A stretch of DNA of 64,000 nucleotides from Carposina sasakii (taxonomy: Eukaryota; Arthropoda; Insecta; Lepidoptera; Carposinidae). The notes under the pieces were generated by a model. It made no database searches. It was not told the origin of the DNA and worked only from the letters and a program-made list of their open reading frames with translations. Both the position numbers and the translations under genes were made by a program. Shown one piece after another: positions 32,001 through 37,428 of this stretch (position 1 is the stretch's first letter; every line of letters begins with the position of its first letter). The stretch lies in assembly GCA_014607495.2 (NCBI GenBank), contig CP053169.1:3596001-3660000 (forward strand), in the 5' to 3' direction.

Positions 32001-34879
32001 GTCGCCGTGCCATGCGCCGCGCCGGCGCGCTACTAAAATTCGCGCCACGAAAAGTCTCGCAGACGAGGCGCTACAGTCGCAAAATACGTTTCCGAACTTC
32101 AGTTTTCACAACTCTAAGGGCCTGTTTCACCTACTACCTACCTACCTACTGATAAGTTCCGGATATCTTATCCGCCAGATATGTGTGATGCCGTCTCTTT
32201 CGGTTCGTACTAACAAGAGGGAGATGTCAATAGAGATATCTGTCAGATAATTATATCGGGCACTTATCAGTAAGTGTTGAAACAGGCCCTATGCGTTATG
32301 AACAGAGGTCGGAATTAGGTAGAGTCATTTATGTACTTGCACTGATTTCATACAGCGAAAGAATAAAGTGGATATGCCTCAAATTACAAACTAATAAACA
32401 TTTTATGTTAATTATCTTTGTTATATTTGTCTATCTCTGAGGGTTTTATTATTATTTATTTGTAATATTGTTGGCCACACGGGATTGTCCATTAGAAATC
32501 CTGGGAAGGTCCACATTAATATCAACATTTCGATGCAAGTACATAAATGACTCTACCTAATTCCGACCTCTGGTTATGAATCTTATGAACTTAGATGAAT
32601 TAGGTACCTACACCGTTTACTTATATGGTAAATGATTGGAAGAATGGTTTAATTACAGCAGATTATATTAAAATAACATTGTCTGAGTAGACAAGGAATT
32701 TTTTTTTTTAAATATGCCAATCCGAGGCCCCTCAGTTGTGGGGCCCGGGGCGGACCGCCCCCACCGCCCCCCTGTTAGTCCGCCAGTGAAGGTATGATAC
32801 CAAAAAAGGTATAGGTATGTTATAATAAGAGACATGTGCTTCAGACCTGGATCACTCTCTATTTTTTATAATGTTCAGATGTATATGTTGTTGGCATGCC
32901 ATATAAATACCATTGATGTTGGTAAGATGGGCCGATTTCCGCAACTCGACGTCTGTGCATCTATTTTGCGTAACATTACCGAGTGGCGTAACTATACCAT
33001 TCAAACCCATGGTAAATTCATTGGATGCCCCCGTAAATACTGTTGGGAGCTGCTGGGGGCCCTTAGCATTTTGCCGACTTGCCACCCACTAGTTACGACC
33101 CTGTATATGTATTACCTGAAAAGCATACTGCAGTTTGGTTGTCCAGGGCCCGGCGGCAACTTCTAGGACTTCCCGCTCGTCTTCAAGCCCTATCCGGCGC
33201 CGCGCCTGCTCTTTGCGCATCGACTTTAGAGCGTATACATCGCCGGTCTGCTTCTCACGGACCATCTGAATTAACGTAAATTAAGTAAGTAAAACGTTAC
33301 TACAAGATAATATAAAATAAAACACTACTGCTTGAAGGTGTCTACTTGTGTAACAACACTTAGGTAACAAACATGCTTTCACATTTATAATATTAGTTGG
33401 GATTAAATATTTGTTATTTAAAAATTAATAATATTTAAGATAAACATTGTCTAAGGCATTCGGCGGGAAACGCTGGAAAGGAGCGGGTGTAATTTTCTTG
33501 TGAAAATCAAAATTTATTTGTAAATTCCGTAAAGTGTCCGTAAAGTGATGTTTTCTGGTAGATAAGTTATATTTTGTTTACTTGTCATGTGAATCTAGTG
33601 TGTGTGCATGGTTTTATATGCAGGTAAGCTAAGTAAAACTTTAGTCAGAATACAATCTCTTCATGGGCTCATGTAAGTTGTTTCTGTATTTTTTTTTGTA
33701 TCTTTACTAATTTTACACCCATTCTTGAGGTTTTTCCCAACGTTTCCATTCATCATCATCAATATCATCCATCATAAATTCAGAAATCATTTACTAAAGA
33801 TAATGGCTGTATGGGCTTAGTTCCCCTTGCCTTTTCTTCAGGATAAACTAAAAAACAAAAAACATTGTCTAATTTAGACAGATCTTCCTAATGATGGATG
33901 ATAAATGATGATGATGAATGGAAACGTCGGGAAAATCGTCAAGAACGAATGTAAAATTAGTCAAAACGAACTAATTACTAACATGAACTTCTCCAAAGTG
34001 TCCTCTCCCTATCACTTGAAGCATATCGAAGTCTGAGAGACATACTCGTGTACGTTTCAAGTCAGCCAACGTAGATCGATCTGAAACAAACCACAAGGTC
34101 ATATAATTGGGGTTTATAGGGGCCTAGTAATCTGAAATTGTCCTTATGGACTGTAAGACTGAAATATTAAACTTAAATTTTAGTCTTATAAAATTTCAGA
34201 TTTGTTTGTTTTCATGTTTCCAAGGATATTTCTGGGGAATAAATGCAAAGTTTATTAAGGTCAGTTTTGTAGCTAAAAGTTATATTTGAATTTTAATATT
34301 TATTTTTTAAATTAATATTTTATGATGTGGATGAATATGATGCCTTAACCTTAAATTTTTAAATTCAAAATACTAGCAATTGATATACTACTAGCAGTTG
34401 TATGTATGCACAAAAGGGCATACACATATCCCAAAAAATTATTTATTTTTAGATACAATGAGTCTGACCGACCATTCCTACTTATCCTCATATCAACTAC
34501 TATAGCCTTAGCCTACTATAGCTATAGCTTTAATAATCTGATATGGTAACAGTCAACCTTAGTTGCTTTAGTTAACATTAAAATATAAAACTGGTCTGAA
34601 TCTAGCCACTGACTATATAAATTAAGGCTATTAATTTTAAGTCTTGTTTAGGACTTTGCAAAGATACTTACACTTGTCCACAAAAGTTTTGACGAGATCA
34701 TCACACTTCTTGATTGGATCTTCATTACACTCATCATACAACACAGTAAGGGCATCCAAAAGAGCCTCCCTGTCTAAAGTCTTCTTATTGAATTTATTTG
34801 TTCCACCTGTTACTTTGCCAACTATTTGTCGATTTAACCTCGTCACACGCACTGCGATAGCCTCTTTGGACGGCTCCAT
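996..34879 (-). CDS. sti: Citron Rho-interacting kinase (sticky orthologue), 30 coding exons
   Basis: Citron kinases are AGC-family Ser/Thr kinases that act at the midbody and contractile ring in cytokinesis, downstream of Rho (family knowledge). I joined 30 exons: 34879-34672, 34080-33983, 33265-33116, 31269-31073, 30218-30053, 26707-26592, 25086-24906, 24674-24539, 24045-23946, 22985-22797, 21606-21342, 19685-19464, 18759-18643, 17036-16893, 16612-16382, 15709-15641, 15303-15056, 12636-12480, 10820-10719, 10313-10146, 9825-9616, 8240-8124, 5762-5656, 4953-4891, 4571-4521, 4435-4376, 4162-4018, 3791-3581, 2830-2565, 2099-996. All junctions are GT-AG and phases match; the total is 5598 nt. 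Seen: G-loop GRGHFG (residues 94-99), K116, HRD (206-208), DLG (226-228), APE (263-265), long coiled coil about 450-1200, KLIDFLQ motif, PH C-terminal half, CNH domain, acidic Ser-rich tail. The length is like that of the fly protein. Odd points: no C1 domain found, DLG in place of DFG, and a Gly/Ala-expanded activation loop. A possible ATTAAA poly(A) signal lies at 678-683 on the minus strand. Individual exon edges are hand-called. Confidence 0.93.
2565..2830 (-). CDS. sti: citron kinase exon 29 (CNH domain)
   Basis: GSTEGLHSLRG (the citron 'G(T/S)xEGLY' strand) to VALPDNTHPQMIK. The GTGAGC donor gives phase 0 with exon 30. Confidence 0.92.
2885..3262 (+). mobile_element. RTE-type LINE 3' end fragment
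   Basis: The plus strand reads VAGVGWMQAASDRSEW, then LLGEAYVQQWTSQGCK, the C-terminus typical of lepidopteran RTE-type LINEs, ending in a GATGATGA tail. A second copy is at 54790-54930. It lies in citron intron 28. Confidence 0.75.
3270..3570. repeat. Dispersed repeat family member (copy 1)
   Basis: Starts CGGCCGTGTTCCCAATAT and contains GCATGGAAGGAGATGCAGCT and a CCCGCGTTAG end. Related copies are at about 36230-36600, 55370-55500 and 63160-63375. Confidence 0.55.
3581..3791 (-). CDS. sti: citron kinase exon 28 (PH end, linker, CNH start)
   Basis: KLDNSDREAIVICPNLTSRA then QWLSRLRAA is the last strand and helix of the PH domain. An Ala-Pro repeat linker (PAPAPAPAPA) follows, then ALYVANNVLAIG opens the CNH domain. 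Confidence 0.9.
4018..4162 (-). CDS. sti: citron kinase exon 27 (PH domain, C-terminal half)
   Basis: SDGSIDRVRVRDSESGMVIP to LPPYEGQRAFS. Its order and its continuation into exon 28 place it inside the PH domain. It seems to begin in mid-domain, so the upstream half is unaccounted for. Confidence 0.8.
4376..4435 (-). CDS. sti: citron kinase exon 26 (linker; donor uncertain)
   Basis: SIKGIDTPDAAQDDNMLQI(VW). There are two candidate donors: GTATGG after 4381 (phase 0) and GTAGGT after 4376. Only the second keeps the frame open when joined to exon 27. If the missing C1/PH exons exist elsewhere, the first may be the real donor. Confidence 0.72.
4521..4571 (-). CDS. sti: citron kinase exon 25 (linker)
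   Basis: 17 codons, TYLTTPKREKSKPLING, with matching phases. TPKR looks like a possible CDK-type site (inference). Confidence 0.82.
4690..4850 (-). repeat. Dispersed repeat shared with 53900-54118
   Basis: The stretch from GTAGCGGAGCCACCTATCGG through TTTTCACCACCCCCACA matches the reverse complement of 53930-54118. It lies in citron intron 24. Confidence 0.65.
4891..4953 (-). CDS. sti: citron kinase exon 24 (linker)
   Basis: 21 codons, RELREEVERLRAKLAANNVE then P(T). Strong TTTTTTTTCAG acceptor and GTGAGT donor. Confidence 0.88.
5060..5604 (+). mobile_element. Helitron, 5'-truncated, with internal minisatellite
   Basis: It ends GCGGGCGTCCACTAG at 5604, a lepidopteran Helitron 3' end. The body repeats a roughly 110-bp unit with 'CATATGAAGCTGAAATCGGG' and 'ATGTTCATTGGGGACAGCGA', the same unit as in the full element at 28938-29745. 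Confidence 0.7.
5656..5762 (-). CDS. sti: citron kinase exon 23 (basic linker)
   Basis: AKVEEAGRKKCSLSNKLFGR, then SGRRNTASPPLRRVN: the citron KLFGR motif and a basic linker. It lies between a GTTTTAG acceptor and a GTACGA donor. Confidence 0.9.
6063..6180 (+). mobile_element. Helitron 5'-end fragment
   Basis: CACACTAATATTATAAAGGCGAATG is the usual lepidopteran Helitron 5' start, followed by the GGCTGGAGCGATATCGA stretch. No matching 3' end was found nearby. Confidence 0.5.
6350..7930 (-). pseudogene. Degenerate non-LTR retrotransposon (reverse transcriptase)
   Basis: On the minus strand, 7647-7904 reads FPKWYSSALKKVLREKSGNL, a stretch common before the RT domain of jockey/CR1-type LINEs. 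About 7117-7162 reads QVDVVYTDYSKAFDF, the RT palm motif with the first catalytic Asp. Many stops and shifts break the frame, so it is dead. It sits in citron intron 22. Confidence 0.75.
8124..8240 (-). CDS. sti: citron kinase exon 22 (end of coiled coil)
   Basis: 39 codons, EELAAAQEAREAATAWWRTR to KADATLRQQAKLIDFLQ. KLIDFLQ is a citron signature at the end of the coiled coil. Confidence 0.93.
8531..9615 (-). repeat. Exon-border minisatellite in citron intron 21
   Basis: Tandem array of two mixed unit types. The long unit (about 99 bp) is an 81-bp copy of the end of exon 21 plus the 18-bp intron piece gtacactacacactgcag. The short unit (46 bp) is 28 bp of exon-like sequence plus the same 18 bp. 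I count about 15 copies beyond the true exon end, including one shortened variant near 8697-8785. Each copy repeats the donor CAG/GTAC and ends in CTGCAG, an acceptor-like AG. The array is very GC-rich and open in all three minus frames over long stretches. Confidence 0.93.
9616..9825 (-). CDS. sti: citron kinase exon 21 (coiled coil, source of a minisatellite)
   Basis: 70 codons, ERLESREARVAELEARLADA to LQARCEEAQ. The terminal 81 bp (27 codons, ECAALRT...CEEAQ) together with 18 bp of intron have been amplified into the array at 8531-9615. Because the donor CAG/GTACAC is repeated about 15 more times downstream, the true 3' end in mRNA is uncertain. I chose the first donor because it keeps phase with exon 22. 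Confidence 0.85.
10146..10313 (-). CDS. sti: citron kinase exon 20 (coiled coil)
   Basis: 56 codons, SERTRLRIELDNCRSRLEAA, then an Ala/Thr-rich stretch, ending HCQLQLLR before GTGAGT. Confidence 0.9.
10719..10820 (-). CDS. sti: citron kinase exon 19 (coiled coil)
   Basis: 34 codons: NNKTLQEACSLLEDQLSDLE followed by KLTDIHELKTKDLE, a conserved citron coiled-coil segment. Confidence 0.93.
10937..11284 (-). other. Unrecognised 115-codon ORF in citron intron 18
   Basis: MDAANRMKRKNVEKPPIRPK to VLRKVEGSTVHLCTKN. It is basic, starts at an ATG and is out of phase with the citron chain. I do not recognise a family. It could be a transposon fragment or a short retrogene; no poly(A) tail or terminal repeats were seen. 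Confidence 0.3.
11700..12066 (+). mobile_element. TA-flanked MITE, family B (copy 1)
   Basis: It starts CAGGATGTTTTAGTGGCCAC after TA (11698-11699) and ends AAAAATCACCCTG before TA (12067-12068). An inverted-orientation copy is at 49465-49843; partial copies are near 39027-39117 and 59745-59795. The TA duplication suggests Tc1/mariner mobilisation. Confidence 0.75.
12480..12636 (-). CDS. sti: citron kinase exon 18 (coiled coil)
   Basis: SRNDIRKLKSELQYSEKRRL to ELRASNHDLVL. GTAAGT donor and TTTAG acceptor. Confidence 0.93.
12694..12850 (-). mobile_element. Helitron-like fragment
   Basis: CTAGCTGTTGCCTGCGGTTC with later AATCGGTCGAACCGTC, a common lepidopteran Helitron/SINE 3' motif in reverse orientation. 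It lies in citron intron 17. Confidence 0.45.
12851..14035. other. AT-rich intron sequence, nothing recognised
   Basis: Part of citron intron 17. No ORF, terminal repeat or tandem array was seen. Confidence 0.6.
14036..14260. mobile_element. Palindromic MITE with TAA target duplication
   Basis: Ends GGGGTCATCCATAAATTACATC and, inverted, TGACGTAATATATGGATGGCCCC. TAA flanks it at 14033-14035 and 14261-14263, as in PIF/Harbinger-type insertions. It contains two TGACGTCAC palindromes and C-rich tracts. Confidence 0.8.
15056..15303 (-). CDS. sti: citron kinase exon 17 (coiled coil)
   Basis: EREFNDLTNEMKAKARDTKR to KVYDTAQTEVD. It ends in AG, which joins the first A of exon 18 to give Arg. Confidence 0.93.
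15641..15709 (-). CDS. sti: citron kinase exon 16 (coiled coil, 23 codons)
   Basis: Short exon ARADEIAALRQEARTANLAR plus WRK between TTTTAG and GTACGG, phase 0 at both ends. It is helical and charged like its neighbours. Confidence 0.86.
16382..16612 (-). CDS. sti: citron kinase exon 15 (coiled coil)
   Basis: 77 codons, MTALEQLVRQLEREVSALEQ, then a Cys/Thr-rich insert, then VLKEQLERAEAQLQ. The donor GTTTGT is non-consensus but keeps the phase. Confidence 0.88.
16893..17036 (-). CDS. sti: citron kinase exon 14 (coiled coil)
   Basis: 48 codons, TLEKAIREASVREAALEQQC to DDARAREK, GC-rich, phase 0 at both ends. Confidence 0.9.
18008..18275 (+). repeat. SINE-like repeat, copy 1
   Basis: Shares CTTCTATGCTGC...GTGAAAAAAAA, GCATATTGTACAAGTCAGTA and CCCCGTAAGGGATAAAGGCG with the copy at about 26040-26300. 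The ending is common in lepidopteran SINE/LINE tails. Confidence 0.65.
18643..18759 (-). CDS. sti: citron kinase exon 13 (coiled coil)
   Basis: 39 codons, ESINEKRRHVDSSTDRMTEL to TTLETQVQ, phase 0 at both ends, donor GTATGG. Confidence 0.9.
18975..19275. repeat. LINE-tail repeat (ATC microsatellite plus conserved 3' region)
   Basis: CATCATCATCATCAGCCTAT then TTGCAGTCCACTGCTGGACG, a very common lepidopteran repeat. A close copy is at 55507-55800 (same order, through ACTCTGCCGGCACCACGCGG). Confidence 0.7.
19464..19685 (-). CDS. sti: citron kinase exon 12 (coiled coil)
   Basis: 74 codons, DTVAKERAIRRQTLSGGEAE to REIEHGKRDLAKAQ, in phase 0 at both ends. Confidence 0.92.
20931..21319. mobile_element. 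CAGGGTG palindromic MITE (copy 1, internally duplicated)
   Basis: CAGGGTGTAACAAAAGGGGT ... inverted ... GTTACACCCTG, flanked by TA (20929-20930, 21320-21321). At 389 bp it is longer than its roughly 261-bp relatives because part of the arm is repeated. It ends 22 bp from the donor of citron exon 11. Confidence 0.85.
21342..21606 (-). CDS. sti: citron kinase exon 11 (coiled coil)
   Basis: Charged helical sequence from RLERQIEIEKEERMALERSN to TARAQQRHYK. The donor GTAAGG is followed within 22 bp by a CAGGGTG MITE in the intron. Confidence 0.93.
21806..22209. mobile_element. TA-flanked MITE with long inverted ends (family C)
   Basis: CAGGGTGTAAAAAGACAAC at the left, inverted GTTGTCTTTTTACACCC[A]G at the right. 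The arms stay similar for about 90 bp, including the ATGATCGT/ACGATCAT and CCATAGAA blocks. TA at both flanks. Confidence 0.75.
22440..22745 (+). pseudogene. LINE ORF2 3' fragment (copy 1)
   Basis: The plus strand reads LLCRACMEEEETAAHLLLRC then REVAPYRAKYLGSPGSL, the Cys/His-containing C-terminal region of jockey/R1-type LINEs. Later stops break it. A second copy at 27772-28862 is split by an insertion. Confidence 0.7.
22797..22985 (-). CDS. sti: citron kinase exon 10 (coiled coil)
   Basis: It encodes SAEKIAAMRAKEIASLQSRL and an Ala-rich charged helix ending SLQNK. GTGAGA is the donor; heptad-like spacing of Leu and Ile is visible. Confidence 0.9.
23390..23610 (-). repeat. LINE-derived fragment
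   Basis: GATCTCCGACCGTATTTCGG then CCAAGGCGACCAATCTC is the reverse complement of part of the LINE at 53290-53880. It runs to CGAGGCACGAG. Confidence 0.5.
23626..23737 (-). mobile_element. tRNA-derived SINE (head visible)
   Basis: The minus strand reads GAGCGGTTATAGCCCAGTGG (A-box-like TAGCCCAGTGG) and GTTCGATCCC (B box), spaced as in a tRNA. The anticodon arm does not fold as a normal tRNA. It lies in citron intron 9. Confidence 0.6.
23946..24045 (-). CDS. sti: citron kinase exon 9
   Basis: It encodes GYSFVAPDDSEEHASTSGF then DCTAIDMATFK, the segment between the AGC tail and the coiled coil. Junction phases match on both sides (GG/C and AA/G). Confidence 0.87.
24425..24533 (-). repeat. Decayed duplicate of the citron exon 8 3' end
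   Basis: CTGATGAAGGGCAACTGTCC then GGCGAAGGGCGCGG repeats the exon 8 end at 24538-24575. Its donor-equivalent has changed from ATCG/GTGAGT to ATCA/GTTAGT. A GGGGCGGTGCGGGGCGC repeat follows. Confidence 0.75.
24539..24674 (-). CDS. sti: citron kinase exon 8 (AGC C-terminal tail)
   Basis: It begins PPPWVPCVRGAEDARYF (AGC-kinase tail) and ends QLPFIG, the conserved 'LPF(V/I)G' hydrophobic motif of citron. It is very GC-rich. A decayed partial copy of its 3' end follows at about 24425-24533. Confidence 0.9.
24906..25086 (-). CDS. sti: citron kinase exon 7 (end of kinase domain)
   Basis: It encodes PEWRSLVCGLL and GKRYNYLDTLQHPAM, the C-terminal lobe with the R of subdomain XI. The acceptor GTTAACCTAG has almost no pyrimidine tract. 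Decayed copies of the exon's 5' border lie just upstream at about 25138-25290. Confidence 0.92.
25097..25535 (-). repeat. Decayed tandem copies of the citron exon 7 5' border
   Basis: The exon 7 start, plus-strand GGCTCGGGGCACTCGGAGC then TTTCGTATCTAG (25057-25090), recurs in altered form at about 25150-25200 and 25244-25285. The adjacent intron motif TTGTGAA(C/A)TCCGC...CTGTAGAGTCC recurs at about 25108 and 25497. Confidence 0.7.
26040..26300 (+). repeat. SINE-like repeat, copy 2
   Basis: Matches 18008-18275. Its tail is followed directly by the CAGGGTG MITE at 26303. Confidence 0.65.
26303..26563. mobile_element. CAGGGTG palindromic MITE (copy 2)
   Basis: 261 bp, CAGGGTGTAAC ends, TA on both sides (26301-26302, 26564-26565). 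It ends 26 bp inside citron intron 6, next to the exon 6 donor. Confidence 0.88.
26592..26707 (-). CDS. sti: citron kinase exon 6 (alpha-F region)
   Basis: It starts SACDYWSLGVVAFELV (the DxWSLGV motif of subdomain IX), followed by RRPFSTGDDDSAAQILANIQ. A CAGGGTG MITE ends 26 bp inside the downstream intron. Confidence 0.95.
27772..28862 (+). pseudogene. LINE ORF2 3' fragment (copy 2), split by an insertion
   Basis: CTTCAACAAACACCTCTCCA through CTCGGCTCTCCAG, then resuming GGCTCGCTTAGCGAGACTCT to GCGGAAACTAGCCCG. The two halves join exactly as in the unbroken copy at 22440-22745. It lies in citron intron 5. Confidence 0.75.
27917..28715. mobile_element. CGATA-rich inverted-repeat insertion
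   Basis: Inserted into LINE copy 2. Ends are CCGGGCTAGCACGACCACGA and, inverted, GGCCGTGCTAGCCGGGC. The inside holds about 25 CGATA/TATCG motifs in about 790 bp, no ORF, and a T-rich centre (28090-28150). Superfamily not recognised. Confidence 0.75.
28938..29745 (+). mobile_element. Complete Helitron (808 bp) with internal minisatellite
   Basis: Starts TCTATACTAATATTATAAAG and ends GAGGGCGGGCCACTAG, inserted between A and T, as in lepidopteran Helitrons. About four copies of a roughly 110-bp unit (GCTGAAATCGGGCATATATG ... GGATTTCCCGAAATTCCCA) fill the centre. Confidence 0.85.
30053..30218 (-). CDS. sti: citron kinase exon 5 (activation segment, expanded)
   Basis: It encodes HVKLGDLGSVARLN and then a Gly/Ala-rich stretch made of GGAA units before GGTLDYAAPELL. 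DLG replaces DFG. From D226 to E265 is 40 residues, about 11 more than I would expect for a citron kinase. The donor is GTGTGT, weaker than its neighbours. Confidence 0.88.
31073..31269 (-). CDS. sti: citron kinase exon 4 (hinge and catalytic loop)
   Basis: It contains LYLVMELCSGGDL (hinge) and YVHRDVKPHNIFLD (catalytic loop with HRD, and the Lys and Asn needed for catalysis). It is flanked upstream by the 1.4-kb hAT insertion at 31429-32788. Confidence 0.95.
31618..32013 (-). pseudogene. hAT transposase C-terminal fragment (hATC dimerisation domain)
   Basis: ISVSVASCERSFSKLKLIKN then YLRSTMTEERLASLAILSIE is the hATC dimerisation motif (the SxAxxERxFS...R..L..ERL..L pattern). The catalytic N-terminal two-thirds is missing, so it cannot transpose by itself. 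Confidence 0.9.
32117..32290. mobile_element. MITE with AGGGCCTGTTTCA ends, nested in the hAT
   Basis: AGGGCCTGTTTCACC at the left and GTTGAAACAGGCCCT at the right. The inner arms also pair (ACTGATAAGT / ACTTATCAGT). Confidence 0.8.
32303..32572. mobile_element. hAT-type MITE nested in the hAT, 8-bp target duplication
   Basis: CAGAGGTCGGAATTAGGTAG and its inverse at the right, with arms of about 39 bp. GTTATGAA flanks it at 32295-32302 and 32573-32580. Confidence 0.92.
32930..33110. repeat. Mixed transposon fragments
   Basis: GCCGATTTCCGCAACTCGAC is an inverted piece of the LINE 3' end seen at 22690-22720. It is followed by GAGTGGCGTAACTATACC...CCACTAGTTACGACCCTG, which looks like a separate inverted-end element. 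Confidence 0.45.
33116..33265 (-). CDS. sti: citron kinase exon 3 (catalytic lysine, alpha-C helix)
   Basis: Fifty codons. VREKQTGDVYALK carries the catalytic lysine (K116), and DEREVL carries the alpha-C glutamate. The AGC-type PWTTKLQYAFQ strand ends the exon. Confidence 0.94.
33450..33870 (+). repeat. Dispersed repeat, copy 1
   Basis: GGCGGGAAACGCTGGAAAGG ... TGATGTTTTCTGGTAGATAA ... CTTAGTTCCCCTTGCCTTTT. A copy in the same orientation is at 37429-37800. It is in citron intron 2. Origin unknown. Confidence 0.65.
33983..34080 (-). CDS. sti: citron kinase exon 2 (glycine-rich loop)
   Basis: It encodes residues about 70-102, ending in IGRGHFGEVH, the ATP-binding glycine-rich loop. It lies between a TTTCAG acceptor and a GTTAGT donor and ends in phase 0. 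Confidence 0.93.
34672..34879 (-). CDS. sti: citron kinase exon 1 (start codon)
   Basis: It starts with MEPSKEAIAVRVTRLNRQI, like the N-terminus of insect citron kinases. The alpha-helical LLDALTVLYDEC segment is the conserved pre-kinase region. It ends AAG-T before GTAAGT; the split codon makes the Tyr of the KYR motif with exon 2. I chose this ATG because it is the first in the open frame and the homology begins there. Confidence 0.93.
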
Positions 34880-35664
34880 GTTAGAACTTCAATTAAATTT
34901 AGTTATTATGTTGCGTTTAATTCATCTTTTCAGATAATTAAATGTTTATTTTGGAAAATAAAGAAACCATAAGCACCTGGAACTGCCGTTATTTTTGAAA
35001 CGAAAATTAGAATTTAATGGCAGCTGGCAATCAATTGACATTGACATTATGATTTTTTAAAATGCTGAGTGTTGCCAGTAACGAAAAATATTTTATGCTG
35101 TTTTACCATTGTTTTACACATCTCTAGTTTCAGCTACTCAACTCTAGATGGCAGTAATAGATGGTATCAATTAGTTATTAATATTATAAATATCGCTTAT
35201 AGGTATCGCTGTATTCCTGTGTACCTGACTAAGCAAAAATCCTCGAACTTTTTTTTATTTATTGCAAACAGCTTAACTATAGTCTAAAAAAATACCACCA
35301 CAACCTAGTTTACCATACACAGTCGGCCGATAGAGTCCATTTCAAAGTTCATGGAATAGTGAATCAGAAAATGTTGTCATATACATAGTAACTAGCGCCA
35401 TCATCCAGTATACGGTGTAACGCACAATAGCTGGCTTACACGGAATACGCGTACCTGCCAATAAAATTGATGGTATTATTAAAACTAGGTACTCGTATAT
35501 GCATTATGTCTTGACAAGACGACTACCCAACAAATATTATCAATCAATCAATTCCTTAATATAAGTAATATGACTTACTAAACCGACATACAAAATTACA
35601 TAAGTATATACATAGTGAAATAGAGCAAGAGGAGCGATAGGCGCACTGAAAAGATATTATTGAA

Positions 35665-35880
35665 CTAGTGGACGCCCGCGACTCCGTCCGCGTGGATTGC
35701 AGAAAAAACAAAATGTTTATATTATCCGGGAAAAAACATTTTCCCGGAATAAAAAGTAGCCTATATATTAAGTGGGACCTGTCACTATATATTCCTGAAG
35801 ACTGCATCGAAATCGGTTCAGCCGTTTCTGAGATTAGTGTGCACAAACATCGACCCGTTACAATTTTATTATATAGAATG
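35665..35880 (-). mobile_element. Helitron (short, reverse orientation)
   Basis: CTAGTGGACGCCCGCGACTC at the left is an inverted Helitron 3' end. It continues through AAAGTAGCCTATATATTAAG and CGAAATCGGTTCAGCCGT, to ATTTTATTATATAGA. Copies are at 43252 and 47285. Confidence 0.7.
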
Positions 35881-36229
35881 ATTTGTGATCGTGGCAACGA
35901 AAAAACACCTGTATGTATATAGATAGATATAGATACATATAGATGTAGATAGATAGATATAGAATAGATAGAATTTAAAAGGTGCGAATATAGATAGTCA
36001 TATACAGAACATTTAGCATCTAGCTAGCGCCATCATGGAACAAGTTAGATTCACAATTACTCGTACGTTTCTACTGTTTATGTTTTATTAACGTAATGTT
36101 TGTTTTGTTGTTATCGTCCAAAATGGTCTTTGGACCGTACTGAGATGGTTTAAAGAGGTTTATTTTATATTATTATATGTATAGATTATATATAATAGTA
36201 TCATAGTAGGTATAGGCAATGGCCGAATG

Positions 36230-36600
36230 ACCGAACGTCATCATATCCCAAAATAGGCGTGTGTTTATATGTAGCATGTTCACTTCTTACCCATCAAGTT
36301 GCTGAACGTGATTGTTCTCGAAGCGGCACAGCTGCCGCTGGATCTTGGGCCTTGGCGGGCAATGACGGCACAAGGCTAAGGAATCTCCTTGATTCCGCCA
36401 AGCCATCCTTTTAGGATTCGCTATTTGTGCAAGAGTATCACAAAGAAATTCATCACAAATAAAAAAAATTGTTTGTTAGCTTATCGCCTGACACAACGTC
36501 CCTGTCTTTCTTAATCAACTCTTACAATATGTAAAGGAGATGCAGCTGACGTATTCTAGTGTAGCCCTGCATCAGCACTAACTAGACTACGCACTAAAGC
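36230..36600. repeat. Dispersed repeat family member (copy 2)
   Basis: Includes GTTGCTGAACGTGATTG...CAAGGCTAAGGAATCTCC and ATGTAAAGGAGATGCAGCTG...TAGCCCTGCATCAGCAC, shared with 3270-3570 and 63160-63375. Confidence 0.5.
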
Positions 36601-36609
36601 CGAACATAT

Positions 36610-36686
36610 CGCACCTTCGGTAGAACAAGGGCACAATTGCGTATTGCAATTTATGACAATTGTGCCCTTGTTCTACCGAAGGTGCG
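36610..36686. repeat. Perfect 30-bp hairpin
   Basis: Arms 36610-36639 and 36657-36686 (CGCACCTTCGGTAGAACAAG...) are exact inverted copies around a 17-nt loop. Confidence 0.95.
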
Positions 36687-37428
36687 AATGCATGCATATG
36701 CAGTTTTTAACTATAGCCTACATTGGCACCTGGCTTATGGCAAGCATTGGCGTATCTAAATCCTAAAAAGTTAAGTTTTTGACCATTTTTGATTGACGAA
36801 TACAGAATACGACTTCGGAGCACTCCACAGACGCGCTAATCGCTGAGAAGACTGAAAGCTGAATGAATAGACGCTACTACATAACTTAAATTAATCCCTA
36901 AACTCATCACAAAGAAGTCCGTTTACCGCAGCGCTAGCATCTTTGCAATCTACACACTGTTTCATTACATTGTTATTTAGTTCGTGAATAATCCGCCGGA
37001 CTTCTTATACCGTGTTTGGTTTAGATGTAGAATATAAGTTAGTATATGGGTAAGTACATCATTCTAAATAAGTGGAAATTGTCCAAATCTCCAGTGAGGG
37101 CGGCTTGGTAGAGCAAAATTGAATAATCAATTTGTTTACATACCCAAAATTTAATTTTTTGATCCATATTTGTGACTATAAATAGGTTATATACTTATTA
37201 AGGTAAGTATGTAGATAAGGTCCCTACGTGCGTGCGTACGTAATAAAAAAAATATGATTTCTTGTTTATCTTCCAATAATTTGCATTCATAAATATTTAA
37301 TATCATAAATATAAGTTCTTACACAACAAGGAACTGGAATAATATGTCTATTTCATTAATAGAACATTAATTATATCCGAGGATATTATTACCAAGGGCA
37401 ACCCCACGTGAACTCTATTCAGATTGAT

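Larger units (their letters stand above)
31429..32788 (-). mobile_element. hAT transposon with exact 8-bp target duplication
   Basis: Terminal repeats CACTGGCGGACTAA / TTAGTCCGCCAGTG. AAGGTATG lies on both sides (31421-31428 and 32789-32796). It carries a partial transposase ORF and two nested MITEs. It sits in citron intron 3. Confidence 0.93.
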
